In this document: in pieces, positions 43,677 through 53,173 of the stretch
Layout of the letters: each line of letters starts with the position of its first letter
Position numbering within the stretch: position 1 is the stretch's first letter
From: Thalassobium sp.
GTDB taxonomy: Bacteria; Pseudomonadota; Gammaproteobacteria; Pseudomonadales; Oceanobacteraceae
Length of the DNA: 64,000 nucleotides
NCBI GenBank assembly: GCA_002733205.1
Contig: NVUW01000004.1
Location: forward strand, 372,001 to 436,000
Reading direction: 5' to 3'
The notes under the pieces: model-generated
Databases searched by the model: none
The model's input: the letters and a program-made list of their open reading frames with translations, nothing else
Told to the model about the DNA's origin: nothing
Program-made: the position numbers and the translations under genes

Positions 43677-43868
43677 GCGTGTTCCTCATTCTGCAACAAC
43701 GGTACATAAAGTGCTGCCGGGACACATTAAAAAGTCGGGGGAGCGAGAACGTACAGGGAATAAAAAGACGGCCAATAAATTTCAGACAGTATAGCCGCTG
43801 CAGAGGTAAAAACCGGGTAAATAAGACCAAAGCGAACCTGCGCCGGTGGCTGGCTATGCGGGCAGATG

Positions 43869-44384
43869 TTACTCCGCCAGACGTTCGCCTTCGGCCAGGC
43901 ATACCAGAGCATCGCCGACCTGAATTTTTCCGGCGCGCAGAATCCGGGCACACAAACCGCCGTGCCCAAGCATCGCCGCATGACCGCCCAGACCCAGTAC
44001 TTCATCCATGCGCGAACAGGGATGGCACAACGCGGTGGCAAGAAACACAGCATCACCAATGCGAAACTGCTGATAACGCAATGCCTGCAGGTTTACACCG
44101 CTGATCACCAGATTACGGCGCAGCAAGGCCGGGTCAATGACCTCGCGCTGCAACAGTTTTGCCACCGCTTCAATATGCTCAGCATTAATCAGTGTGACCT
44201 GCCGCGCCGAACCGGGTGTGCCCTGACAACGACGATCACCTTCCAGTCCAAGGTCAGCAATCGCGTAGGTCTGCTCCACACTGATCACCGCTTCGCGCCG
44301 TGCCGGGCGCAGGCCAATCCAGTCCAGCCTGCCCTTTTCAAGAGTGCCGCTGAAACGATCAAATAATGTGTGTTGACGGCTCAT
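43869..44384 (-). CDS. MOSC-domain protein
   Basis: The 171-residue protein is a single MOSC domain (sulfurase C-terminal fold). Key segments are DLGLEGDRRCQG, ARQVTLINAEHIEAV, RRNLVISGVNLQAL and the conserved cysteine region ATALCHPCSRMDEV. Relatives such as YiiM bind molybdenum cofactor and reduce N-hydroxylated compounds; others are uncharacterised. I use ATG 44384; a GTG at 44393 adds three residues. It is a lone gene with no nearby molybdenum enzyme, the IorAB set being about 7 kb away. Confidence 0.85.
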   Translation of the reverse strand: MSRQHTLFDRFSGTLEKGRLDWIGLRPARREAVISVEQTYAIADLGLEGDRRCQGTPGSARQVTLINAEHIEAVAKLLQREVIDPALLRRNLVISGVNLQALRYQQFRIGDAVFLATALCHPCSRMDEVLGLGGHAAMLGHGGLCARILRAGKIQVGDALVCLAEGERLAE

Positions 44385-44579
44385 AAAAATCACTCAGAAA
44401 TACAGGACCGAACGCAGACATAGTACTACGTCTGCGCCGCAGGATGGATTATTCCTGTATAAACGAAAGCTCAGATTAACATTCATAACATAAGTTAACG
44501 GAACCCACGTGGTCGGCACGGATCATACGAACTAGACTGAAAGTATCCTCTCAGTCAGGTCACCGGAGACTGCTCCCTG

Positions 44580-44867
44580 ATGTTGCGTACGCTACTCTGT
44601 TGTTTATTGCTGTTAAGCCCAGACTCCAGTCCGCTGGCCGGAGCTTCTTCTGCAACAGAAAACGGCACACAGGATACCATGCAGGCCAACGATTTTTCCG
44701 GCCCGCAGGCCGTTGCCGATAACAGTAGCGGTGATGATCCGGAACAGGCCTGGATCGGCCTCCCTACCTTATTTCTCTCTGATGGTTACAGCCCGGTTAT
44801 TACCTGGCCGTCATTCAATGATCAGTACCTGCCTTTATCCCCCATCCGTGCCCCGCCGGCAGCCTGA
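44580..44867 (+). CDS. Small predicted secreted protein, unknown function
   Basis: A 95-residue product with a leucine-rich N-terminal signal (MLRTLLCCLLLLSPDSSPLAGA), then a Ser/Asp/Gln-rich mature part and a proline-rich end. I do not recognise a family. Coding status rests on the signal peptide, the CCGGAG eight bases before the ATG and placement 75 bp ahead of the CBS gene on the same strand. Low complexity makes it uncertain. Confidence 0.45.
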   Translation: MLRTLLCCLLLLSPDSSPLAGASSATENGTQDTMQANDFSGPQAVADNSSGDDPEQAWIGLPTLFLSDGYSPVITWPSFNDQYLPLSPIRAPPAA

Positions 44868-44941
44868 ATATAAACGCCCCGTTTTCAGGTTTATCCGTTT
44901 GCCGCCAGCTGATGGCACCCTTGAATGATCAGGAGATTATT

Positions 44942-45502
44942 ATGCCTAAATTAACGCTTTACCCGGTTGTGAGTGTGGATGAACTGGTTCATCCGGAACA
45001 ATCTCCACGCTATACCTTGGACAGCCGCGCCATGCAGTTTTTTACCGACTTCTATACCACAGAACCGCTGGTTATCGACTCGACGGTATCGGCCCTTGAT
45101 GCCCGTAACACGATGATTAAAACCCACGTACGGATGAAATTAGTGGTGGATGAAAATGAGCACTTCGTTGGTGTTATCAGTTCACAGGAATTAGCCGAAC
45201 AAAATATTATGGCGCGTGCCGCACAGCTGCATCACAGCCGTGAAGATATTCAGGTAACCGATCTGATGATCCGTAAAAAAGATTTACTGGCGCTGAATAT
45301 TGATGAGGTAAACCGTGCCAGCATCAGTGATGTTGTTAACTTTCTGAAAGACAACCACCAACAGCATTGTCTGGTCGTGGATGAGCAGATGCACCAGATT
45401 CGCGGCATTTTTTCAGCCAGCGATATCTCACGCAAGCTGCAACTGCCGATTGATATCAATGCACAATCCAGCTTCAGCAGGGTGTTTGACGCGGTATCCT
45501 GA
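44942..45502 (+). CDS. CBS-domain protein
   Basis: The 186-residue protein has a short N-terminal extension and a pair of CBS motifs: VIDSTVSALDARNTMIKTHV with MKLVVDENEHFVGVISSQEL, then QVTDLMIRKKDLLALNIDEV with HCLVVDEQMHQIRGIFSASDISR. CBS pairs bind adenosyl nucleotides and often regulate other proteins; no effector domain is fused. The start at ATG 44942 has AGGAG eight bases upstream; an earlier ATG at 44912 lacks one. A strong terminator follows. Confidence 0.88.
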   Translation: MPKLTLYPVVSVDELVHPEQSPRYTLDSRAMQFFTDFYTTEPLVIDSTVSALDARNTMIKTHVRMKLVVDENEHFVGVISSQELAEQNIMARAAQLHHSREDIQVTDLMIRKKDLLALNIDEVNRASISDVVNFLKDNHQQHCLVVDEQMHQIRGIFSASDISRKLQLPIDINAQSSFSRVFDAVS

Positions 45503-45521
45503 AGTGCTCTGAGTGTGTTAA

Positions 45522-45562
45522 AAAATCCCGCTTCAGGACTTCTTACCGGAAGCGGGATTTTA
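45522..45562. terminator. Bidirectional terminator between CBS and peroxiredoxin genes
   Basis: AAAATCCCGCTTC (45522-45534) pairs with GAAGCGGGATTTT (45549-45561), giving a 13-bp stem with A and T tails for the two convergent genes. Confidence 0.9.
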
Positions 45563-45576
45563 ATCTTCAAGAATGC

Positions 45577-46191
45577 TCAGCTAAGAATTTCTTCGATGGT
45601 AATGTAGTCACCAACACGGCCTGTCATTTGCTCTGCATCGGTATTAACAGGCAGTGTTTTCTTACCTGGTCTCCACCCTGCAGGACATACTTCACCGGTT
45701 TTAGTGGCATATTGCCAGGCTTCAACCTGACGTAAAAACTCATTGACGTTACGCCCAACGGAATCCGCCTGAACTTCCTGCGCCACACAAATGCCATCCG
45801 GGTTAAACAGGAAGCGACCACGTAATGCCACCCCCTCTTCTTCAATCAAAACTCCGAAATCACGGCTGACATCCTGAGTGGTGTCGGCCCCGATGGTAAG
45901 CTGAAGACCAGCCAGAAGTGGCTCTGTCTCTACAAAACGCTTATGTGAAAATTTAGAGTCGACCGATACGGCCAGAATATCGACGCCCATCGCCTGAAAC
46001 TCATCATACTTCGCATTCATTGCAGCAATTTCTGTGGGACAAACAAAGGTAAAATCTGCCGGGTAAAAGCACACAACGGCCCATTTTCCTTTGTAATCGT
46101 CATTTGTAACGGTAATGAAGTGGCCGGTTTTAGCATCATAAGCTTCCATGGAAAATACGGGCATTTCACGGCGAACCATTGTTGAACTCAT
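45577..46191 (-). CDS. Typical 2-Cys peroxiredoxin (AhpC/Prx1 type)
   Basis: The 204-residue protein has the peroxidatic cysteine in FYPADFTFVCPTEIAA, the resolving cysteine in GEVCPAGWRPGKKTL and the catalytic arginine stretch, so it reduces hydrogen and alkyl peroxides as an obligate dimer. GAGGAG lies nine bases before ATG 46191. An upstream in-frame ATG at 46281, with its own AAGGAG, would add a 30-residue charged leader (SCDTKIKPRKKAPESG...). Both ribosome sites look strong, so two forms or a short leader-coupled product are possible. A terminator follows the gene. Confidence 0.9.
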   Translation of the reverse strand: MSSTMVRREMPVFSMEAYDAKTGHFITVTNDDYKGKWAVVCFYPADFTFVCPTEIAAMNAKYDEFQAMGVDILAVSVDSKFSHKRFVETEPLLAGLQLTIGADTTQDVSRDFGVLIEEEGVALRGRFLFNPDGICVAQEVQADSVGRNVNEFLRQVEAWQYATKTGEVCPAGWRPGKKTLPVNTDAEQMTGRVGDYITIEEILS

Positions 46192-46478
46192 AGTTTTCTT
46201 CTCCTCAATATTCGATTGTGAAACCTGTGCGCCAGATTCCGGGGCTTTTTTGCGTGGTTTGATTTTGGTATCACAGCTCATGGGCAGCTCCTTACAGCAT
46301 GTCCGTTTCCAGCCACTGTGCCGGAAAGCATTCATTCAGTGACCTTATATCACTCAATATATACCTAAATAACCATTCAGTAATATTTAATTTCCAATCA
46401 GACTTATTAAGAAAAGCTATCCCAGGCAGTCGGGCTAAATCGCCTGGAGGTCCGTACTGGCTGCTATCTGACATGAAC

Positions 46479-46508
46479 AAAAAGCCCCGCATGATGCGGG
46501 GCTTTGTA
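46479..46508. terminator. Hairpin terminator downstream of the AlkK-like gene
   Basis: AAAGCCCCGCAT and ATGCGGGGCTTT (about 46481-46505) form a perfect stem with T and A tails. It stands 25 bp past the stop of the minus-strand acyl-CoA ligase gene, in the correct orientation to end it. Confidence 0.85.
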
Positions 46509-46531
46509 TTGATGCTTTAATCGCTTCAGTC

Positions 46532-48163
46532 TCAGGCCTCGGCGGTTGTCAGCAAATGGTTTTCGTATTCCTTGCGCAGATTCACTTTAAGTAGCTTACC
46601 GGTCGCAGTATGCGGCAGAGAATCCACAAAGATAATCGCATCCGGCATCCACCATTTAGCGATCTTATCGCTGAGGTAATCCATAATATCCTGCTCTGTG
46701 AGGTTGCTGCCTTCCTTGCGGATAGCCAGCAGTAACGGACGCTCATCCCATTTAGGGTGACGCGCACCAATCACACAGCACTCCACCAGTTCCGGATGCC
46801 CGACAGCGGCATTTTCCAGATCAATCGAGCTGATCCATTCACCACCGGATTTAATAACGTCTTTGGAACGGTCAACAATGGTGAGGTAATTATCCGGACT
46901 GATAGTTGCCACGTCACCGGTATCAAACCAGCCATCAATGAAATTACTGCGGTCATCATTTTTATAATAACCACTGATAATCCACGGACCACGAACCAAT
47001 AAACGACCAAAGGTTTCGCCATCACGTGGCAGTTCTTCGCTCTGGTCGTTGACGATTTTCATCTCTACGCCGTATACAGGACGACCCTGTTTGGCCTGCA
47101 GCAGGTAGCGTTCTTCCAGCGGCAGCTGTTCCATGTGGTTATTGTGTGCGTTGACGGTACCGATCGGGCTCATCTCGGTCATGCCCCAGGCGTGAATCAG
47201 GAACGCATCGTGTTTTTCCTGGAACGCGCGGATCATGGATAGCGGCGCTGCAGAACCACCAACAACAACGTTTTTAACTGATTCGAGTTTTTTACCGATG
47301 CTGTCCATATGATTCAGCAGCATCAGCCACACAGTTGGTACACCGAGTAATAAATCGGGTTTTTCTGCTTCAATCAGTTCCCACAGCGATGCGCCATCCA
47401 TGCCCGGTCCGGGGAATACCTGTTTGGCACCGGTAATGGCGGCAGAATACGGCGTTCCCCAGGCGTTAACGTGGAACATAGGAACAACCGGCAGGAAGCA
47501 GGAAGTTGAGGCCAGACCCAGCGCTTCTTCGCCAATGGAGGCCATGGCGTGAATGACGGTAGAACGGTGACTGTACACCACACCTTTCGGATTACCGGTG
47601 GTACCGGAGGTGTAACACATGCTGGCCGCATTACGCTCATCAAATTCCGGCCAGATAAATACGTCGGATTCTTTGGCCAGCAGCGTTTCATAGCAGTGCG
47701 CATTCGGCAGCGATGTCTGTGGCATTTTATCTTCGTCGCACAGCACGACAAAACCTTCGACGCTGGTGATCTGGTCTTTAATGCTTTCCAGCAGAGGTAC
47801 AAAGGTTAAATCAACAAAAATCCAGCGGTCTTCTGCGTGATTAATAATAAACGACAATTGCTCAGCGAATAACCGTGGGTTGATGGTGTGCAGTACGGCG
47901 CCTGAGCCCGACACACCAAAATACAGTTCAAAATGGCGATAACCGTTCCATGCCAGCGTGGCGACACGATCACCTTGTTGAATTCCCATGCGGGCCAATA
48001 CATTAGCCACCTTCCGCGCTCGTTGTGCAGCATCACGCATGGTGTAACGGTGAATATCGCCTTCACAGCGACGGCTGACAATCTCGCTGCCGGGATGGGT
48101 TTGTTCAGCGTGTTCCAGCAAACCGGAAATTAACAGCGGACGATCCATAATCAGGCCAAGCAT
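46532..48163 (-). CDS. alkK: Medium/long-chain acyl-CoA ligase, AlkK-like
   Basis: The 543-residue protein is an AMP-forming ligase of the ANL superfamily: [18 protein letters not shown] (P-loop-like), [40 protein letters not shown] and the catalytic lysine in HTATGKLLK. Start ([19 protein letters not shown]), length and long stretches such as [16 protein letters not shown] closely resemble AlkK of the Pseudomonas OCT alkane system. It would activate medium-chain fatty acids for beta-oxidation. AAGGAG lies eight bases before ATG 48163. It stands alone, with no alkane hydroxylase beside it. Confidence 0.88.
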   Translation of the reverse strand: MLGLIMDRPLLISGLLEHAEQTHPGSEIVSRRCEGDIHRYTMRDAAQRARKVANVLARMGIQQGDRVATLAWNGYRHFELYFGVSGSGAVLHTINPRLFAEQLSFIINHAEDRWIFVDLTFVPLLESIKDQITSVEGFVVLCDEDKMPQTSLPNAHCYETLLAKESDVFIWPEFDERNAASMCYTSGTTGNPKGVVYSHRSTVIHAMASIGEEALGLASTSCFLPVVPMFHVNAWGTPYSAAITGAKQVFPGPGMDGASLWELIEAEKPDLLLGVPTVWLMLLNHMDSIGKKLESVKNVVVGGSAAPLSMIRAFQEKHDAFLIHAWGMTEMSPIGTVNAHNNHMEQLPLEERYLLQAKQGRPVYGVEMKIVNDQSEELPRDGETFGRLLVRGPWIISGYYKNDDRSNFIDGWFDTGDVATISPDNYLTIVDRSKDVIKSGGEWISSIDLENAAVGHPELVECCVIGARHPKWDERPLLLAIRKEGSNLTEQDIMDYLSDKIAKWWMPDAIIFVDSLPHTATGKLLKVNLRKEYENHLLTTAEA

Positions 48164-48240
48164 AACTTCTCCTTATCTTTATTTTTATCAGATACCGACA
48201 CAGTAAAAGGATTAGAGTAATGACTCAAGGTGCTTTCGTG

Positions 48241-48711
48241 TTACGAATTGTCAGGAAAATAACGATAAAACAGATGTTCATCTTTTTTCGGGCCATCAAT
48301 ATGCCAGGTCAGCTCAAAGCCGTTAGCACTTTCGCGCAACTCTCCGGAATATAAGTCATTAATACAAACGTGATCTTGCGCGCTTTTCCATAATCCATCA
48401 GCCGTTGGGATGAGTTCAAACAGAAATACCGGCTCACCACGACGACCATGGGATAAGGCAATACCCGCGGTCGTCTTACGCCAGATGAAGCGGTTATGCA
48501 TTTCAATATTCTGCCCACCGGACAACTGAAAATGCCCCTGCTCGATGAAATGCAACTCACCGGCAATGGCTTCATCGACCTGCACACGCCCATGCCCTTC
48601 CCCTTGCCAACCGGTCAGTGAACGTGGCCCCGGACGGGATTCGTATGTAAAACCACCAATGGTTACCAACCGGCTCCACAGGTGCTGGATTCGCTCCGGT
48701 GTTTGCTGCAT
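48241..48711 (-). CDS. DUF6314-like conserved protein
   Basis: The 156-residue cytoplasmic protein has the pattern of the DUF6314 family: an opening aromatic helix, GEGHGRVQVDE, EQGHFQLSGGQNIEMHNRFIWR, GIALSHGRRGEPVFLFEL and the late HVCINDLYSGELRES. No function is established for this family. The start at ATG 48711 is preferred because AAAGGCGG precedes it; a frame to 48756 would run into the divergent transporter start. It shares the divergent promoter with the DMT exporter gene. Confidence 0.7.
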   Translation of the reverse strand: MQQTPERIQHLWSRLVTIGGFTYESRPGPRSLTGWQGEGHGRVQVDEAIAGELHFIEQGHFQLSGGQNIEMHNRFIWRKTTAGIALSHGRRGEPVFLFELIPTADGLWKSAQDHVCINDLYSGELRESANGFELTWHIDGPKKDEHLFYRYFPDNS

Positions 48712-48749
48712 GCTGCCGCCTTTACTGCATTGTTTATGGATATTCGGGT

Positions 48750-49616
48750 ATGCCAATTCTGTGGGCCGTTACCCTGCTGTGGGCTTTTTCTTTCTCGCTG
48801 ATCGGCGTCTATCTGGCCGGTCAGGTCGACAGCTATTTTGCCGTATTAACCCGGGTTGTGCTCGCTTCGCTGATGTTTCTGCCGCTGCTGCTGCGCAATC
48901 CGATCGCTCCGGCACTGGCGCTGCGCTTAATGGCGATTGGTGCCATACAGCTGGGCATGATGTATCTGTTTTATTACCAGTCTTTTCTGCTGCTGACGGT
49001 GCCGGAGGTCCTGGTATTTACCATTTTTACGCCGGTCTACGTCACCCTTATTTATGATCTGCTGGCGCGGCGCTTCCGCGCCGCTTATCTGTTCAGTGCC
49101 GTGGTTGCCATTCTCGGCGCTGCGATCATGCGCTACAACCAGCTCAGCCCGGATTTCTGGCTTGGCTTCTTTGTGGTGCAGGGGGCGAACCTTTGTTTTG
49201 CCAGCGGGCAGGTGTTGTATAAACGTTTACTGGAAACCTGGCCATCGTCCAAGCCTGTGGTGCAGCACCAGGTCTTCGGCTGGTTTTATCTGGGCGCATT
49301 GCTGGTTGTATTACCGGCCTGGCTAATGCTGGGCACAGAGCAGTACCCAAGCAGTCCGTTGCACTGGGGCATTTTATTATGGCTGGGAATTGTGGCTTCC
49401 GGATTGGGGTATTTCTTCTGGAATCTGGGAGCAACCCGTGTCAACAGCGGCCAACTGGCCATTATGAATAATGCGCTGATTCCGGCGGGATTAATTGTCA
49501 ATCTTCTGATCTGGAACCGCGATACCGATCTGTTGCGTCTGGCAGCAGGGGCGGCGGTAATGATGCTGGCGCTATGGCTTGTCAGCCGCTATCAGAAGGA
49601 TAACGGCGGACAGTAA
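48750..49616 (+). CDS. EamA/DMT-family transporter
   Basis: The 288-residue protein has ten predicted membrane helices in two EamA repeats: LWAFSFSLIGVYLAG at the start, and GVIL-like LGIVASGLGYFFWNLGATRV in the second. The family exports amino acids, amines or other metabolites by exchange or proton coupling; the substrate is unknown. ATG 48750 begins the first helix cleanly; an upstream in-frame ATG at 48699 would overlap the divergent DUF6314-like gene. Confidence 0.85.
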   Translation: MPILWAVTLLWAFSFSLIGVYLAGQVDSYFAVLTRVVLASLMFLPLLLRNPIAPALALRLMAIGAIQLGMMYLFYYQSFLLLTVPEVLVFTIFTPVYVTLIYDLLARRFRAAYLFSAVVAILGAAIMRYNQLSPDFWLGFFVVQGANLCFASGQVLYKRLLETWPSSKPVVQHQVFGWFYLGALLVVLPAWLMLGTEQYPSSPLHWGILLWLGIVASGLGYFFWNLGATRVNSGQLAIMNNALIPAGLIVNLLIWNRDTDLLRLAAGAAVMMLALWLVSRYQKDNGGQ

Positions 49617-49628
49617 AGTAACGCTGGA

Positions 49629-50282
49629 TTATTCGTCCGCGGCGAGCATGATCTCGGTTAATGCTTTGACATAGCTTTCCGGCGGCTGCGCACCGGAAAC
49701 CAGATATTTCTGGTTCAGAATAACCGCAGGTACCGAGCGGATTCCCATTTCCTGCCATTGCTGCTCAGTCGCACGGATAATATTGGCGTAACGCCCGTCA
49801 GCCAATACCGTCGCGGCAGCTGCGCCGTCCAGTCCAACCTCTGCCGCTATCGCGCATAATTCATCGGCCTTGCTGACGTCACGTCCATCACGGAAATAAG
49901 CGCTGAACAATGCCAGCTTCAGTTCGGTTTGCTTGCCCTCTTCTGCCGCCCAGTGCAGCAGCTGATGAGCCGCAAAGGTATTGAGAATGCGCTGCTCATC
50001 GCGGAAGTTAAAGGTAAAACCCAGGTTGGCACCCATCTGCGTAATGCGTTCACGGTTGGCACGGCTTTCTTCATCACTGCTGCCGTATTTTTCTGCCAGG
50101 TGCTCGCGCAGGTGCTGGCCTTCAGCCGGCATATCCGGATTCAGCTCAAACGGTTGCCAATGAATATCGGCCACAATTTTGTCTTCCATGGCGGTTAACG
50201 CCTGACGCAGGCTGGCATAACCGATGGCACACCAGGGGCACATCACATCGGAGACAATATCGATTCGGAGAGTGGTTTTCAT
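49629..50282 (-). CDS. DsbA-family oxidoreductase, FrnE-like
   Basis: The 217-residue protein has a DsbA-type thioredoxin fold with the active site DVMCPWCAIGYASL, the helical insertion and the cis-proline segment GIRSVPAVILNQKYLVSGAQ. No signal peptide is present, which fits the cytoplasmic FrnE/YwbO-like branch. These enzymes reduce or isomerise thiols, often under oxidative stress. It converges with the transporter gene, 12 bp between stops. Confidence 0.9.
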   Translation of the reverse strand: MKTTLRIDIVSDVMCPWCAIGYASLRQALTAMEDKIVADIHWQPFELNPDMPAEGQHLREHLAEKYGSSDEESRANRERITQMGANLGFTFNFRDEQRILNTFAAHQLLHWAAEEGKQTELKLALFSAYFRDGRDVSKADELCAIAAEVGLDGAAAATVLADGRYANIIRATEQQWQEMGIRSVPAVILNQKYLVSGAQPPESYVKALTEIMLAADE

Positions 50283-50509
50283 GGCGGATCTCAGCGGGCA
50301 ACAAGATCGCGAAGTATCGCGCGATTACCGCCGGGCAGCAATTATCACCCGGCGCTATCGCTAAAACGGTCTGTGCCTATGGTAGAACAGAGCCGAAGGG
50401 AAGCAGCATCTGTCCTTTGCCAGGCTCTGTTAACACGAATTAAACAGGCCCTGAATGGACTTGGTTTGTACCGGGCAAGGACTGGCCGTGGCGATCTTCC
50501 CAACTCCGC

Positions 50510-51361
50510 TCAGACAGCTTCACTGTCTTTGCGTAACTCATTCTGCCATTTATCGATCAGGTCACGGTTGTCGTGATCCCAGGGGTGAAAATCTTCTTTA
50601 AAGAAATCACGGTATGGCTGGCGGATATTGGTCAGCAGGCCCTTATCACCGTACATAAAGCGGCGAAAGCCTTTAATATCGCTCCATGATGGGAATTTAC
50701 GCGCCCACCACAGCAAGGCCACCATGTATAACGCGATGCGTACATTAAACATAAAGGTCGCCAGTTTCAGTACACGGCGCAGATATTTGCGGTCGCCTTC
50801 CATCTGCATATACACATCAAAAGCCACGGCTTTATGTTCGATTTCTTCCACTGCATGCCAGTACAGCAAGTCTTTGACAGACTCTTCCAGCGGCGCCAGA
50901 ACCTGCGGATTTTTTAATACAAACTCCGCCATAATCGCCGTCATATGTTCCATACCGACGGTCATCGCCAGACGGAATTTTGGGGTCGCGTACTTGCGTT
51001 TGGTAAAACGCTGCAGATCACGTTCAAGGTGTTTTTCCAGTTTGATGGCGTCAATGCCAAGATCGCGCAGCGCCTCATTAATAAGCTTGTGCTGATGACT
51101 GTGATGGCCTTCCTGACCAATAAAGCCCCGGATCTGTTCCTTTAACAAAGGATCGCTAATGCGTTCACGGTACTGCCGCACCGAGGCAATAAATTCGGCC
51201 TCACCCGGTGGAAAAGTCGATGACAGGGCGCCAAAAAATACCGACAACAGTGAGTTTCCGGCAAAAAAGAAACGATCTTTAATATTGCTGAAAGGAAAAT
51301 TCATGCGGCGCGGTTTGATTTCGACATCCGCCGGCGTGTGGGTGGTAACCGAGGTATTCAT
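50510..51361 (-). CDS. Metal-dependent hydrolase-family protein (PF10118-type)
   Basis: The 283-residue protein is mostly helical and carries the histidine and glutamate pairs of the predicted metal-dependent hydrolase family: GQEGHHSHQHKLINEAL, VGMEHMTAIMAEF and YWHAVEEIEHKAVAFDVY. The spacing suggests a ferritin-like di-metal centre. The family has no settled reaction. GAGGA lies eight bases before ATG 51361. It is not linked to a clear pathway here. Confidence 0.82.
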   Translation of the reverse strand: MNTSVTTHTPADVEIKPRRMNFPFSNIKDRFFFAGNSLLSVFFGALSSTFPPGEAEFIASVRQYRERISDPLLKEQIRGFIGQEGHHSHQHKLINEALRDLGIDAIKLEKHLERDLQRFTKRKYATPKFRLAMTVGMEHMTAIMAEFVLKNPQVLAPLEESVKDLLYWHAVEEIEHKAVAFDVYMQMEGDRKYLRRVLKLATFMFNVRIALYMVALLWWARKFPSWSDIKGFRRFMYGDKGLLTNIRQPYRDFFKEDFHPWDHDNRDLIDKWQNELRKDSEAV

Positions 51362-51587
51362 GAGCAGGTCCTCATTAAAATGTGAGAGCGTGATTGTTAT
51401 TATTACTGGCAGCTCCGGAGTGTTTGTTACATCCTGCTGTCACGCTAAGCCTTCCCCTGATGAACGCACAGGTGATTAAATGCCAAACTGGCCTGATAGC
51501 ACACAGATTGGCACAATAACCCCGCAACACTGGCCCAACCGGAGTCATCAGGTATACCTGTTCTCCCTTTATTCCGAGGATAACCCC

Positions 51588-52043
51588 ATGCCCATCATCT
51601 GGGTTGATGCCGATGCGACGCCACGCCCGGTTCGCGATGTCATCTGTAAAGCCGCGGTACGCACAGAAATGACGGCGTATTTTGTTGCCAACCATTTATT
51701 GCCGCTGCCGCCCTCACCTTTTCTGAAAGCGGTGCAGGTAGAAGCGGGATTCGATGTGGCTGATAACGTCATTGTGCAGCGCTGTAACGCCGGTGATCTG
51801 GTGATTACCCAGGACATTCCTCTGGCTGCTGAAGTCATTGAAAAGCAGGCCATTGCACTGAATAACCGTGGCGAGACTTACAGCCCGGAAACCATTCGCC
51901 AGCGTCTGAATATGCGCGATTTTATGGAAACCCTGCGCTCCAGCGGCATACAGAGCGGCGGCCCGGCAGCATTCACCGACCGTGACAAAGCACAGTTTGC
52001 CAACGCCCTTGACCGCTGGCTGGTAAAACAGAGAAAACCCTGA
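51588..52043 (+). CDS. yaiI: YaiI/YqxD-family protein (DUF188)
   Basis: The 151-residue protein has the PIN-like DUF188 fold: [20 protein letters not shown] at the start, [27 protein letters not shown] in the middle and [22 protein letters not shown] at the end. The acidic residues match PIN-type nuclease sites, but no activity is established. ATG 51588 follows GAGGATAACCCC; a longer frame from 51480 is not needed by the family. A short hairpin (GTGAGAA-CTGA-TTCTCAC, 52047-52064) follows the stop. Confidence 0.9.
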   Translation: MPIIWVDADATPRPVRDVICKAAVRTEMTAYFVANHLLPLPPSPFLKAVQVEAGFDVADNVIVQRCNAGDLVITQDIPLAAEVIEKQAIALNNRGETYSPETIRQRLNMRDFMETLRSSGIQSGGPAAFTDRDKAQFANALDRWLVKQRKP

Positions 52044-52132
52044 AAAGTGAGAACTGATTCTCACATTTCTCACTTGTTAGACAGCAGTAAAGCAACGCAC
52101 ACTGCGATTCCATCTGGTGAAGAGATCCGTTT

Positions 52133-53140
52133 ATGCACATTGTTGTTTATGGTGCCGGTTCCATTGGCTGCTATCTCGGCGCAGCCCTGCATCTTGAAGG
52201 AATATCCGTTACCCTGCTCGGCCGCCCCCGTATTCAGGACGAAATAAAGCAGGCCGGTGGCATTCATATCAGCGACTACATCGGCGGCGATCAACTGGTC
52301 ACCGATGTTCCTTTTGAACACAAAGAAGCGGCTCTGGCGCAGGCCGATATTGTGCTGGTGACCCTGAAGTGCCTGGCCATGGAACAAGCGGCGGCGGCTC
52401 TTGCGCATTATTGCCGTCCGGGAACCCGTGTTATCTGTCTGCAGAATGGCCTTGGCAGTGACCGCGTGGTGCGCGAGCAGTGTCCGCAGCTGGTTGTGTC
52501 TCAGGGGATTGTTGGCTTCAACGTACTGCATCAGGATAATGGCCACTTCCACCGGGGGACCGACGGTGCAGTTCATCTGAGCGACGACGATGCCTTTATG
52601 CCGATCCGCGACGCCCTCCTCGAACAACAGATTCCCTGTCTGCTGGAACGCGATTTCCAGTCGGTTGCCTGGGGCAAACTGCAGCTTAATTTAAACAATG
52701 CCATTAATGCGCTGGCCGATATTCCGTTAAAACAGGAACTCGAACAGCGTGGCTATCGCCGGGTATTGAGTGCCGCCATGAAAGAGCTGGCTGCGGTTGC
52801 CAAGAAAAAAGGCATCAGCCTGGCACGGATGACTGCACTGCCACCGGCATTATTGCCCAGTCTGATTAACAGCCCGGATTTCCTGTTTCACCGGTTGGCG
52901 AAAAAGATGCTGGAAATTGACCCGCAGGCGCGCTCATCCATGTGGGAGGATTTACAACAAAAACGCCTGACCGAGATCCACTTTCTTAATGGTGCCGTGG
53001 CCGCCGAAGGTGAAAAACTGGGCGTCCCCACCCCGGTAAACCGTACGCTGTGCCGTCTGATTCACGAAGTGGAAAACGGCAAACGCCAGCAGGGGTTAAG
53101 TGCCCGCGAGCTGGAACTGGAAATTCAGCGCGGAGGATAA
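52133..53140 (+). CDS. 2-dehydropantoate 2-reductase (PanE-like)
   Basis: The 335-residue protein has the PanE layout: VVYGAGSIGCYLGAALHLEG, VCLQNGLGS-like IVICLQNGLGSDRVV, a catalytic-lysine segment AWGKLQLNLNNAINALADI and the late SSMWEDLQQKRLTEIHFLNG. It reduces ketopantoate with NADPH for coenzyme A synthesis, or a related 2-oxo acid. Of the two family members in this window, this one has the more typical pattern for a true PanE. A terminator (53145-53172) follows. Confidence 0.85.
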   Translation: MHIVVYGAGSIGCYLGAALHLEGISVTLLGRPRIQDEIKQAGGIHISDYIGGDQLVTDVPFEHKEAALAQADIVLVTLKCLAMEQAAAALAHYCRPGTRVICLQNGLGSDRVVREQCPQLVVSQGIVGFNVLHQDNGHFHRGTDGAVHLSDDDAFMPIRDALLEQQIPCLLERDFQSVAWGKLQLNLNNAINALADIPLKQELEQRGYRRVLSAAMKELAAVAKKKGISLARMTALPPALLPSLINSPDFLFHRLAKKMLEIDPQARSSMWEDLQQKRLTEIHFLNGAVAAEGEKLGVPTPVNRTLCRLIHEVENGKRQQGLSARELELEIQRGG

Positions 53141-53144
53141 ACAA

Positions 53145-53172
53145 AGGCCTGCACTGCAGGCCTCTGATTTTT
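53145..53172. terminator. Terminator between panE-like and monooxygenase genes
   Basis: AGGCCTGCA, one base and TGCAGGCCT (53145-53163) make a 9-bp perfect stem, followed by CTGATTTTT. It serves the plus-strand gene and possibly the convergent one. Confidence 0.85.
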
Positions 53173-53173
53173 G

